Positions 33,021 to 41,575 of a stretch of 64,000 nucleotides of DNA are shown here, piece after piece (positions within the stretch are counted from its first letter, which is position 1; each line of letters starts with the position of its first letter). Position numbers and translations under genes: made by a program. The stretch is from Rudanella paleaurantiibacter. Its GTDB lineage: Bacteria > Bacteroidota > Bacteroidia > Cytophagales > Spirosomataceae. Below the pieces are notes generated by a model. The model was not told the origin of the DNA, made no database searches, and saw only the letters and a program-made list of their open reading frames with translations. Location: positions 62,001-126,000 of the forward strand of contig NZ_WELI01000009.1 of assembly GCF_009184635.1 (NCBI RefSeq), in the 5' to 3' direction.

Positions 33021-34229
33021 TTATTCCTTGGCCATAGGATCGGGCTGTCCATCGGGGTCACCCGAAACAGTGCCTTTCAGGGGCAGTTTGTTGCCGCGTA
33101 TGTACAACAAACCAGCTACGTGCGGAGCCGCCATAGAGGTGCCTGACAAGGTTGCATAGCGGCCATTTCGGTATGTCGATTGAATCCGAACTCCGTAAGC
33201 TGCTACATCGACCGAAGGGCCGTAATTGGAAAACGACGCAAACCGATCTTGTGCATCCATCGCCGATACCGTAAACACGTTGGAATGGTTGACGCGGGCG
33301 GGCGACTGCCCCTCAACCGATTCGCTCTCGTTACCGGCCGCAATGGCGAATAAAATGCCCCGGTCCGCTGCCAGCCGAATTACCCGGTCAAGCGTGGGCG
33401 ATTGCCCCTCTCCGCCTAAACTCAGGTTGACTACGTCGCCCGGTTTCCCGGTGCGGTACACATGGTCGACAGCGGCAATGACACCCGACAGCCGCCCTTC
33501 GCCTAACTGATCGAGCACTTTCAACGCCACCAATTGCGCCCCCGATGCTACGCCCGTAACGCCGATGTTATTGTTAAGCGCCCCAATAATACCCGCGACG
33601 TGTGTACCATGCCCGTTATTATCTTCGGCTTCGGCGGAAGCTGAGGTAGCTCCACTCAAAAACGACCGACTCCGGCCGGTGTCGACGTTCAGATCGGGAT
33701 GATCGAGGTCAATACCGGTATCAATTACCCAGGCTGTGCGGCCTGTTTGGCGGTCGCCCCGCCCATAGCCCGTTTGCCGGATATTCCAGCCGACCGTACT
33801 GGGGCTGGCCACCTCAATACAGGCACACAATGAAACGGTCCGGTCGGGTTCGAGCAACTGCACCGACGTATCGCGCCAGAGGGCCTCGGCCTCAAACGGG
33901 TTGAGCGTAGCCACAAACGTGATTTCCCCGTCGGTTGCGGTCAAAACATGCGCCTGGGTCTGACTTATCCGGTGATTTTGCAGGAAAACTTCCACCAGCC
34001 GATCGGTCGCCGGGCTGGCTTGCCGGGCATTGGGAGCGGCTGGAACCTCTGAAAATTTGGAGGTTACGATATACTGACCACTTATGGCCAATCCATTGGA
34101 AGCCGAAGCTTTTACGAGGCAATCGGTAGCGGGAGCGAGTGTACTGTTCAGACGGTCAGATGACTGGCAGGCCATTGTAGCCGCACTCAACAGAGCGCAG
34201 CGAAGCAGAGAAAATGAAGTCAATCGCAT
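33021..34229 (-). CDS. Subtilase lipoprotein with I9 prodomain
   Basis: A 402-residue S8 peptidase of the proteinase K type. The lipoprotein signal ends LLSAATMAC (Cys21), so it should be membrane-anchored. An inhibitor I9 prodomain spans about 52-135. The catalytic residues are Asp170 (AWVIDTGIDLDHPDL), His207 (NGHGTHVAGI) and the Ser in LSGTSMAAPHVAG near 372; Asn in AAGNES is present. There is no T9SS domain, in contrast with the convergent protease next to it. The two stops are only 20 nt apart. Confidence 0.93.
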   Translation of the reverse strand: MRLTSFSLLRCALLSAATMACQSSDRLNSTLAPATDCLVKASASNGLAISGQYIVTSKFSEVPAAPNARQASPATDRLVEVFLQNHRISQTQAHVLTATDGEITFVATLNPFEAEALWRDTSVQLLEPDRTVSLCACIEVASPSTVGWNIRQTGYGRGDRQTGRTAWVIDTGIDLDHPDLNVDTGRSRSFLSGATSASAEAEDNNGHGTHVAGIIGALNNNIGVTGVASGAQLVALKVLDQLGEGRLSGVIAAVDHVYRTGKPGDVVNLSLGGEGQSPTLDRVIRLAADRGILFAIAAGNESESVEGQSPARVNHSNVFTVSAMDAQDRFASFSNYGPSVDVAAYGVRIQSTYRNGRYATLSGTSMAAPHVAGLLYIRGNKLPLKGTVSGDPDGQPDPMAKE

Positions 34230-34404
34230 GGGGTTTTATAAGCACGGTGACGTGTAACGTAGCGATTGCTTCATGCAGAAAGTGCGTGTACAGATTGAGA
34301 AGTTACCGACTATGTAACGCCCGGTTTACTGTAAAATTGCTACCTTACCACGGCTGGCAAACAGTACTTATGGCATCACGCTAAAACTAACTCAGACACA
34401 CCAC

Positions 34405-34830
34405 ATGACAGATCCATACAACCTGCACAGGTTCATCGACGCTCAGGAGGGCGTTTATGAACGAGCCCTTGCCGAAATACAAAATGGCCGGAAACGATCC
34501 CATTGGATGTGGTTTATCTTCCCGCAGTTGAAGGACATAGGCTACAGCGAAACGTCCAAATTCTACGGTATCGCCAACCTCGACGAAGCCACCCTTTATC
34601 TGGAAAATGAGATACTGAAACACAGACTGATCGAAATTTCAACCGCGGTACTCTCCGTACACGGGAAAACGGCCAACGAAATTTTTGGAAGTCCCGATGA
34701 TGCCAAGCTACGGTCGTGCATGACGCTATTCAGCCTGACTGCCAACACCGACGATGTCTTTGAAGCCGTTCTGACTGCCTATTTCAACGGACAAAAAGAC
34801 CCGAAAACCCTCCGAATTCTGAACGTCTGA
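34405..34830 (+). CDS. DUF1810 family protein
   Basis: A 141-residue cytoplasmic protein matching DUF1810: NLHRFIDAQEGVYERALAEI at the N-terminus, SHWMWFIFPQL near residue 32, YSETSKFYGIANLDEA, and the C-terminal DPKTLRIL. The family is helical and of unknown function, related to calpastatin-like small proteins by older naming. Its start ATG is at 34405. It is divergent from the lipoprotein protease gene and followed by a clear terminator. Confidence 0.92.
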   Translation: MTDPYNLHRFIDAQEGVYERALAEIQNGRKRSHWMWFIFPQLKDIGYSETSKFYGIANLDEATLYLENEILKHRLIEISTAVLSVHGKTANEIFGSPDDAKLRSCMTLFSLTANTDDVFEAVLTAYFNGQKDPKTLRILNV

Positions 34831-34846
34831 ACGGACTTTCTCATTG

Positions 34847-34893
34847 AAACAGGCGTTTAAGGCACCTCACTCGCTTTAAACGCCTGTTTTTCC
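34847..34893 (+). terminator. Terminator after DUF1810 gene
   Basis: AAACAGGCGTTTAA (34847-34860) pairs with TTAAACGCCTGTTT (34876-34889) and runs into TTTTT. Confidence 0.92.
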
Positions 34894-35131
34894 CTTTCAG
34901 AAAAACCCAACTCCCGGCACCCAACCAGTCACCAAAGTGGTATCGGTACACTTCCAAAAACTAACGCATCCGAAACAGTACCGGGTCGGCGGCTGCGGTA
35001 GCAAACCAAATTGCAGTTCCGTAAACTACTTACAAAAAATAACTAACTAAATTAGTTATAAATCTGAATATCAATACACAAAGTACATTTTCATATATTG
35101 GCATAAAATTACATACAATTCACCCTTGGCT
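34894..35131. other. Spacer before carboxypeptidase gene
   Basis: No gene seen. The second half is AT-rich and contains the small palindrome TAACTAACTAAATTAGTTA (35040-35058) and a near-promoter box (TATATTGG, about 35095). It probably holds the promoter of the carboxypeptidase. Confidence 0.35.
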
Positions 35132-37813
35132 ATGAAAAAACTATACACATGTTTCGTTCTGGGTGTGGTCTTCCTGATGCCGATGTGGCTATTTGCCCAA
35201 ACAGGCAGATACCACCGGATTCGGGTTGCCATCCATCCGCAACAATTGGAATATTTATTTAATCACGGGTTGGATGTTGACCATTTCAGCTACGAAAACA
35301 AGCGGGATTTCACGGCCGAAGTCTCCGACGCCGACGTGGCCCTGTTTCGGCGGGCAGGTGTCAAGGTCACCTATCTGGTTCGGGATCTCGAAAAAAACTA
35401 CCAGGCTATCAACGCCCGTATCGACCGTGAGGCCGCCCGAGCGGGCAAAGCACGGGTAGCAGCGGTGAGCACACCGGTCAATTTTAGCCTCGGATCATAC
35501 GCCGGTTATTACACCTACGCCGAGCTCCCGGCTATTCTGGATCGGATGCGGGCCCTCTACCCCAACCTGATTTCGGTACGGTCGAGTATTGGTAATTCGG
35601 TACAGGGCCGGCCGCTCTACATGGTCAAAATCAGCGACAACCCTGATGCAGACGAAAATGAACCCGAACTGTTGCTCAACGCCCTTCACCATGCCCGTGA
35701 ACCCATGAGCCTGAGCCAGCTGATTTTTTTCATGTGGCATGTGCTCGAAAACTACAACAGCGATAAAGAGATCAGAACGCTGCTTAACAGCTCGGAGATT
35801 TACATTTTGCCCTGCATAAATCCTGATGGGTATGTGCATAACCAAACCACCAACCCCAACGGAGGGGGCCTCTGGCGCAAAAACCGACGAACCAATACAG
35901 ACGGTACGTTTGGTGTCGACCTCAACCGGAATTACTCGTACAACTACGCCCTCGACAACACCGGCTCATCGGCCACGCCTTCGTCAGATACATACCGGGG
36001 CACGGGGGCTTTTTCGGAGCCCGAAACGGCCGCCTTACGGACGTTTGCCGCCAGCCGCCAGTTTGTGACGGCATTTAATTATCACTCATACAGCAACGTC
36101 TGCATTTATCCGTTTGAAAGCCTCAACCCCAACAACAACGCCGAATTGAGCACATTCCGGGGCGCGGCCACCTACCTCACCGCCGACAATGGTTTCAAAA
36201 TTGGCAATGCCTACGAAACGGTAGGCTATAAGGCCAACGGTACCGCCCCCGACTGGGAGTTTGGCGAGCAGGTTGCCAAAAGCAAAATCTACGGATTCAC
36301 CCCCGAAATTGGCTCGTCGACCGACGGGTTCTGGCCCGCTTCGTCGCGGATCATCCCGCTCAGCAATACCATGATCGAAATGAACCGCCGAATGCTGCGC
36401 ATATCTACGTACTACGGCCGGGCTACCGTCAGCAGCCCCCTTTCGGTCACGCAGCCGGGCGGCACGGTTGCCACGCTGGCCTATCAGTTCCAAAACTTCA
36501 GTATCAAGCCTGCCAGTTACACGGTAGCCACTACCAGTTTAAGCCCGGCACTCGCCATCAGCAGCCCAAGCCGTACCTTCAGCGGGCAGGCCATGCTCCA
36601 GACCAGCCCCGGCTCGCTGAGCGTTACGGTAGCCGCCAACACACCAGCTGGCACCCTGTTGCCTTTCGAGATTGCTGTCGACAATGGGCTATCAGTCATT
36701 CGAGACACAGTGACGCTAACGTTTAGCCCGTCGTGTGGTACACCTTCCTCCCTGACGGCTTCGCCCATTACGGAAACGAGCGCTACGCTGGGCTGGCTAC
36801 CTGTATCCGGGGCAACCAGTTACGCCGTGTCTATCAAACCTAAGAGCACCACGGCCTGGCCCGCCGATGTGCTCGTTTCGACAAATTCATATGCCGTAAC
36901 AACCCTCACCAACGGCACCGATTACGATTGGCGGGTGAAGCCAACGTGCGGCAACTACGCAAGTTCATCGTTTAAAACCCTCCTCCAAACCTGCTTCCGT
37001 GAGACGGGTGGGCAAGTAGTCTTTGAAGCCGAAAACTACCGAACCTCTACGACAGGCACCGGAGCTGCAGCCGGCCGAATCTGGTCGCCCCTGAGTGTGA
37101 GCACAGCATCGGGTGGGCAGGCCATGTCGGCATCGGGAACGGGCCTTAATTTGCAGAACAACCTGGTTGGCCCCCGGCTCGATTATGCCATCAATTTCAC
37201 CACCGCAGGTACGTATTATGTGTGGGTGCGCATGGCAGCCGGGCCCAGCACCACCAGCGACGATTCGTTCCACCTCGGCCTGAACGGAACAGCCGTTACC
37301 CTAAACCCGAGCACAAGCAACTACAACAATGGCAATACCGCCTGGACCTGGCTCAAAGCGGCTGGTTCGACCGCATTCCGAGTTGTAATCTCTACGCCCG
37401 GTTCGTACACGTTTAACCTGTGGATGCGCGAAGATGGTGTACGAATCGACAAGTTTGTGCTTACCACCAGCGCCACGTACACGCCAACCAGCACCGGCCC
37501 GGCTATGAGCAGTTCCTGTAACAGTCCATTGCCCGCAGCGAGTCGCTTGAGTGCTTCGGTCGATGAGACCGAGCTGGACGTAGTGGCCTTTCCGAACCCG
37601 TTTGATGATAACATCACGGTAAGAATAAGCCCAAATGACCAGGAAAGTAGGGGCCGAATGATTGGGGCCGACGGGCGAAGCTACCTTCAGTTCAGTATTC
37701 CGGGTAATGAATCGGAGCGGGTGATTGGAACCCGCAACCTACCGGCCGGGGCTTATTTCATCGAGATCATCCAGCAAAACCGGCGTCGGGTAGTACCCGT
37801 ACGAAAATTGTAA
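35132..37813 (+). CDS. Secreted M14 zinc carboxypeptidase with T9SS domain
   Basis: An 893-residue secreted metallocarboxypeptidase. The signal peptide ends MWLFAQ. A prodomain of about 80 residues precedes the M14 domain (about 120-420) with zinc ligands His187 and Glu190 in HHAREP, the third His in FNYHSYSN and catalytic Glu in TPEIGSS. Then come a beta-sandwich, an Fn3 domain (ATLGWLPVSGATSY), a CBM/malectin-like domain (VFEAENYRTS, TYYVWVRMAAG) and a T9SS type A sorting domain (VVAFPNPFDDNITVRI, NLPAGAYFIEI). ATG 35132 is used, because the codon at 35126 is TTG. Confidence 0.94.
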   Translation: MKKLYTCFVLGVVFLMPMWLFAQTGRYHRIRVAIHPQQLEYLFNHGLDVDHFSYENKRDFTAEVSDADVALFRRAGVKVTYLVRDLEKNYQAINARIDREAARAGKARVAAVSTPVNFSLGSYAGYYTYAELPAILDRMRALYPNLISVRSSIGNSVQGRPLYMVKISDNPDADENEPELLLNALHHAREPMSLSQLIFFMWHVLENYNSDKEIRTLLNSSEIYILPCINPDGYVHNQTTNPNGGGLWRKNRRTNTDGTFGVDLNRNYSYNYALDNTGSSATPSSDTYRGTGAFSEPETAALRTFAASRQFVTAFNYHSYSNVCIYPFESLNPNNNAELSTFRGAATYLTADNGFKIGNAYETVGYKANGTAPDWEFGEQVAKSKIYGFTPEIGSSTDGFWPASSRIIPLSNTMIEMNRRMLRISTYYGRATVSSPLSVTQPGGTVATLAYQFQNFSIKPASYTVATTSLSPALAISSPSRTFSGQAMLQTSPGSLSVTVAANTPAGTLLPFEIAVDNGLSVIRDTVTLTFSPSCGTPSSLTASPITETSATLGWLPVSGATSYAVSIKPKSTTAWPADVLVSTNSYAVTTLTNGTDYDWRVKPTCGNYASSSFKTLLQTCFRETGGQVVFEAENYRTSTTGTGAAAGRIWSPLSVSTASGGQAMSASGTGLNLQNNLVGPRLDYAINFTTAGTYYVWVRMAAGPSTTSDDSFHLGLNGTAVTLNPSTSNYNNGNTAWTWLKAAGSTAFRVVISTPGSYTFNLWMREDGVRIDKFVLTTSATYTPTSTGPAMSSSCNSPLPAASRLSASVDETELDVVAFPNPFDDNITVRISPNDQESRGRMIGADGRSYLQFSIPGNESERVIGTRNLPAGAYFIEIIQQNRRRVVPVRKL

Positions 37814-37826
37814 GCTAGTATTTCTC

Positions 37827-37876
37827 AACCCAAAAGGGGGCGGATGCTTATCTAGGCATCTGCCCCCTTTTGGGTT
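37827..37876. terminator. 21-bp bidirectional terminator
   Basis: Arms 37827-37847 and 37856-37876 pair over 21 bp with one G-T. It lies between the convergent carboxypeptidase and sulfatase genes. Confidence 0.93.
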
Positions 37877-37890
37877 CTCCTACCTCCGCC

Positions 37891-39288
37891 TTACCGCCCC
37901 ATACCCGCCGGGCGTTGCCAGGGGACAGCTCCACCCCGCCGGATATGCTCCATCAGCTGTCGGGTTAGCTGCTCACGCATGCCCCGGTCGGTGTCGGCCA
38001 GATTGTTCCTCTCGTACGGATCATTGCGTAGGTTGTACAGCTCATACGGGGCAAATGGCGTGGGTTGTAACAACTTGAAATCGCCCTGCCGCACGGCATG
38101 AATCTGCAACCCTTTGTAGGTATCGTGTCCCTCGCGACGAACAAAATAAAGCGGTCTTTGCCGATCACCCAGCGTATCTTTTCCGGTAATGAGCCCCGCA
38201 AACGACTGCCCTTGGATGCCTGCGGGTACCGGCGTTCCTGCCAACTGAAGTAGAGTCGGCATCCAGTCCATCAGCAACAAAGGCCGGTCAGACTCCGTGC
38301 GGGGGCGAATACCAGCCGGCCAGCGTACACCGGCCGCAATGCGCAGACCGCCCTCGTACATGGTGCCTTTAACCCCCCGGTAGCCACCAACATTCGCTTT
38401 ACCCGGCCCCCAACCGCCATTGTCGCTGGTAAACACAACCAACGTATTTCGGTCTTGCCCATTGGCACGCAGCGCAGCCAAGACCCGCCCAACGTTGGCA
38501 TCCAGATGCTCGATCAAAGCCACCAGTTTTGCCCGGGTGGGGTCAATACCGGGGCGCGTACGGGTCACGCGGTCCAGATCGGCTGCCAGAGGTTGCAGAG
38601 GGTCGTGTGGGGCGGTGTAGGACAGATACAGAAAAAAAGGAGGGTCATTGGCCCGCTGACGCTGCCGGACCTGTCCGTTCAGATAGGAAATAGCCGCATT
38701 GGTAAACACGTCGGTAGCATGACCGGGTGGGTTAATTACCTCTTTATTGTGGCGCATAAAGTTTTGGCCGTTCCGCTTTTTCTCGACGTAATTATCCATC
38801 ATATCGCCCAGAAACCCGTAAAACTCGCGGAACCCACGCCGGTTGGGGTGGTTCTCAGGTTCAAGCCCCAGGTGCCATTTGCCAACCAGAGCCGTGTGGT
38901 AACCTTGTTCGGCCAGATAATCGGGTAGCAGTCGGCCGGGGGCCAGATACCCCCAACTATTGGTCGTATCGTCGCGGATAACACCCGGCACCCCCATTCG
39001 CTCAGGATACCGGCCCGACAGCAAAGCCGCCCGCGACGGCGAACAAACCGGGCTGTTGGCATAAAAGCTCGTGAACCGCATTCCTCCGCGAATGAGGCTA
39101 TCGATATGTGGTGTCTGTACATCTTTGGCCCCGTAACACGACAGGTCACCGAAGCCCAAGTCATCAACCAGAATAAACAGGATGTTTGGGCGGGGCGACC
39201 GGGGTTTGGGCCTCGACGGGGTATGCAAAGCTGTCAAACCTAAACAGCCGCTACAAAACAGAATGAGAAGAAGGTATCGGGTACGCAT
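37891..39288 (-). CDS. Secreted sulfatase (formylglycine type)
   Basis: Hydrolyses sulfate esters, probably on polysaccharides. The modification motif CSPSRAALLSGR is at residues 82-93, with Cys82 the predicted formylglycine precursor. The N-terminal metal-binding part reads NILFILVDDLGFGDLSCYG. KWHLG and the second metal site FTSDNGGW are in place. A signal sequence (YLLLILFCSGCLGLTAL) exports it; a Cys at 15 resembles but does not match a strict lipobox. No sulfatase-maturating enzyme or polysaccharide locus is in the window. Length 465 is usual. Confidence 0.94.
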   Translation of the reverse strand: MRTRYLLLILFCSGCLGLTALHTPSRPKPRSPRPNILFILVDDLGFGDLSCYGAKDVQTPHIDSLIRGGMRFTSFYANSPVCSPSRAALLSGRYPERMGVPGVIRDDTTNSWGYLAPGRLLPDYLAEQGYHTALVGKWHLGLEPENHPNRRGFREFYGFLGDMMDNYVEKKRNGQNFMRHNKEVINPPGHATDVFTNAAISYLNGQVRQRQRANDPPFFLYLSYTAPHDPLQPLAADLDRVTRTRPGIDPTRAKLVALIEHLDANVGRVLAALRANGQDRNTLVVFTSDNGGWGPGKANVGGYRGVKGTMYEGGLRIAAGVRWPAGIRPRTESDRPLLLMDWMPTLLQLAGTPVPAGIQGQSFAGLITGKDTLGDRQRPLYFVRREGHDTYKGLQIHAVRQGDFKLLQPTPFAPYELYNLRNDPYERNNLADTDRGMREQLTRQLMEHIRRGGAVPWQRPAGMGR

Positions 39289-39311
39289 GGAGAGTAGTCA
39301 GTTACCCCAAA

Positions 39312-39348
39312 ACTAAAAAGGGACAGCGCAATGATACGCTGTCCCTTT
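39312..39348 (-). terminator. Terminator downstream of small exported protein gene
   Basis: AAAGGGACAGCG (39317-39328) pairs with CGCTGTCCCTTT (39337-39348). The minus strand continues TTAGTTTTGG, so it ends the gene at 39406-39843 before the sulfatase gene begins. Confidence 0.82.
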
Positions 39349-39405
39349 GGCAAATCTATGAACAGTTCAGGCGTTTACGTCCTAAACGGGTTATGCTCAC
39401 CCGGT

Positions 39406-39843
39406 TTAATTACCGGTTGGCACCTCTTCGGCTGGCACAATCGCGATTGGCTTAGCCGGTTTCCGCGACTCTTTGGTAGCTACCTGAGGGCGCGGATTCT
39501 TGTAATTGTAGCCCGCTACAATCTCCGGATTGGTGTTCCGGTTCCGGCGGGGGGTAAAGGTAAGCCGGGTTGCGCCCTGCTCAGTATTAGCCGACCGCTT
39601 GTAGTCGCCCATTCGCACCTGACGCCGTTCCTGACGACCCAGGGTAATTTCCGACTCCCACGCCTTAGCTGCGGCCGCTTTGTTCGGGTGTTTATAGTTT
39701 CGAGTGGAGTACGTCGGATCATTTTGCAGTTTGTTCTCCTGCTGAGCAAAAGCTGTAGAGAGAAGAACTGCGCCGAGGAAAAACGATCCCACCGCACGCC
39801 AAACGAAGGTCCGGAGGGTTGCCCCTTTCGTTTGACTATTCAT
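39406..39843 (-). CDS. Small exported basic protein, unknown
   Basis: A 145-residue protein I do not recognise. The signal peptide (VGSFFLGAVLLSTAFAQQ) is followed by a basic, low-complexity region rich in Arg, Lys, Asn and Pro (KHPNKAAAAKAWESEI, RRNRNTNPEIVAGYNYK) with no obvious fold. ATG 39843 (MNSQTKGA) gives the best signal; an upstream ATG at 39888 in frame adds 15 residues. It has its own terminator, so it is probably monocistronic. Confidence 0.6.
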   Translation of the reverse strand: MNSQTKGATLRTFVWRAVGSFFLGAVLLSTAFAQQENKLQNDPTYSTRNYKHPNKAAAAKAWESEITLGRQERRQVRMGDYKRSANTEQGATRLTFTPRRNRNTNPEIVAGYNYKNPRPQVATKESRKPAKPIAIVPAEEVPTGN

Positions 39844-39935
39844 GTTTCTATGGTTTGATTGAACATACTCTTTCGAGCTGCTACACAATTATAACCATCA
39901 AAAACATAACTATTCTTTTAGTTAGTAGGTATTTT

Positions 39936-40526
39936 TTAAATTTTTTCTGATAAATAGGTCAAATTCCTCGTCTTTTTAACCATTCTCTCTATTGACTCTT
40001 CGGTCGTATAACGAATGATATCTTGTAAATCTACCCAACATATAGCTTTTGTTTCGCCCGAGTGCACGAAGGGTTCCAACGGATTTGCCTTGAACAAATA
40101 CCGAATATCATAGTGAAAATGAGCTGGTTCTGCACCACGGGCGGGTATCAAATGCACATCAACGTCGAATATTTCCGGTATCTGGTTGGCCGAACCGAGA
40201 GTCGTAAGCTGGGTTAGGCCGGTTTCTTCGTGAGCCTCCTGCCGGGCCACGGCCAAAATATCGGGGTTACCGTCGGCATGTCCGCCCGGTTGAAACCAAC
40301 GATCGAGTTTCCGGTGATGAATCAAGACCACCTGCAACTGGCCGGGCTGAGTCGGGTTAGGGGCTACAATCCAGGCCGAACCCGTAACGTGCCCCACTGA
40401 AAGTGATCGCTCAAAACAGTCGGGGTACTTCTCGACGAAAGCAATGGTATCGAGCCACATGGTCCGTTCATGGGGGTCGGTAGGCTGGTACCGCTGGAGC
40501 TGGGTAAGCAATGGTTGACGGTGCAT
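39936..40526 (-). CDS. NUDIX hydrolase with divergent Nudix box
   Basis: A 195-residue Nudix-fold protein. The box reads GHADGNP...ARQEAHEETGL: the three catalytic glutamates (QEAHEE) remain, but the first conserved Glu is Pro and the Arg before the Glu is Gln. The surrounding fold is present (DRWFQPGGHADG, HFHYDIRYLF, WVDLQDI). The substrate may be unusual or activity reduced. ATG 40526 (MHRQPLLTQ) is preferred to 40553. It is divergent from the DUF2911 gene. Confidence 0.82.
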   Translation of the reverse strand: MHRQPLLTQLQRYQPTDPHERTMWLDTIAFVEKYPDCFERSLSVGHVTGSAWIVAPNPTQPGQLQVVLIHHRKLDRWFQPGGHADGNPDILAVARQEAHEETGLTQLTTLGSANQIPEIFDVDVHLIPARGAEPAHFHYDIRYLFKANPLEPFVHSGETKAICWVDLQDIIRYTTEESIERMVKKTRNLTYLSEKI

Positions 40527-40594
40527 TGTCACAGTTATAGAAAAAAAATGCAATTTCGCGCCGTAATTGGCTTATCCAAAACGTGTTTAACATC

Positions 40595-41494
40595 ATGCGT
40601 AAATTACTTCTTTCAGCAACCACGCTTTGTCTGGTGGCCCAACTGGCCACCGCTCAAATTCGTCTACCTCAGCCGAGCCCCGGTGCTTCGGTGATGCAAA
40701 CTATTGGTACTACCGATGTTACGGTAAAGTATTCGCGCCCCAGCCTCAAAGGACGGGAGCCGTTTACGAGCGCCTTTGTTCCCTACGGTAAAGTATGGCG
40801 TACCGGTGCCAACGCGGCAACCAGCTTTAACACCACAACCGACCTGATGGTGGGTGGCCAGAAATTACCAGCCGGCACGTATGCGTTGCTTTCTATTCCG
40901 AGCCAGAATGAGTGGACACTTATTTTCAGCAAAAACGGATCGGTAACGGAGCAAAACTACAAGCAGGAAGAAGACGCCCTGCGTGTGCAGATTGCCGCAG
41001 CTCCGGCTGCTGAAAAAACGGAAACGTTTACCATCAACTTCAGCGACGTAACCGACAGCACGGCCAACATGAACATTGTGTTTGGTAACGCGAAAGCAAC
41101 TGCCAAGCTGGGCGTTGACGTAACCGCTAATGCTTCGGCCAACGTAGACAAAGCCGTTGCCGACAAACCCGAAGATCCGGCCGTATTGCAGGCCGCTGCG
41201 GGCTACAATCTCTCAAAAGGTCGTAATCTGGAGCAGGCTCTGTCGTGGGCCGATAAGTCGATTGGTATGAAAGAGACCTTCCGCAATGTATGGCTGAAGG
41301 CCCAGATTCTGGCCAAGATGGGCAAGTTTGCCGAAGCGGTGCCACTGGCACAAAAAGCCCTGAACCTGGGTGAGACTTCAGGCGATGCCGCGTTCCCATT
41401 CTTCAAAGATGCCATTGCTAAAGGCGTAACCGAGTACACCTCGAAACTGCCCGTAGCTTTGCCAGCTGCTAAAGGCAAGAAGAAGAAAAGCTAA
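40595..41494 (+). CDS. DUF2911 exported protein
   Basis: A 299-residue exported protein. The signal peptide (KLLLSATTLCLVAQLATAQ) is followed by DUF2911 (about 22-165): PSPGASVMQTIGTTDVTVKY, SRPSLKGRE, GKVWRTGANAAT and KLPAGTYALLSIP. The C-terminal 110 residues are helical and TPR-like (EQALSWADKSIGM, AEAVPLAQKALNLG) and end in a Lys run. Function unknown. The start is ATG 40595; an in-frame GTG at 40583 is unlikely. A perfect terminator follows. Confidence 0.9.
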   Translation: MRKLLLSATTLCLVAQLATAQIRLPQPSPGASVMQTIGTTDVTVKYSRPSLKGREPFTSAFVPYGKVWRTGANAATSFNTTTDLMVGGQKLPAGTYALLSIPSQNEWTLIFSKNGSVTEQNYKQEEDALRVQIAAAPAAEKTETFTINFSDVTDSTANMNIVFGNAKATAKLGVDVTANASANVDKAVADKPEDPAVLQAAAGYNLSKGRNLEQALSWADKSIGMKETFRNVWLKAQILAKMGKFAEAVPLAQKALNLGETSGDAAFPFFKDAIAKGVTEYTSKLPVALPAAKGKKKKS

Positions 41495-41509
41495 AAAAGC
41501 TTGTCCGTA

Positions 41510-41550
41510 CGAAAAAAGGATAGCCCGTAACTGGGCTATCCTTTTTTCGT
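41510..41550. terminator. 17-bp bidirectional terminator
   Basis: CGAAAAAAGGATAGCCC (41510-41526) pairs with GGGCTATCCTTTTTTCG (41533-41549), serving the convergent DUF2911 and symporter genes. Confidence 0.94.
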
Positions 41551-41575
41551 TTATCTGTATCAACAGGAAGCTAAC

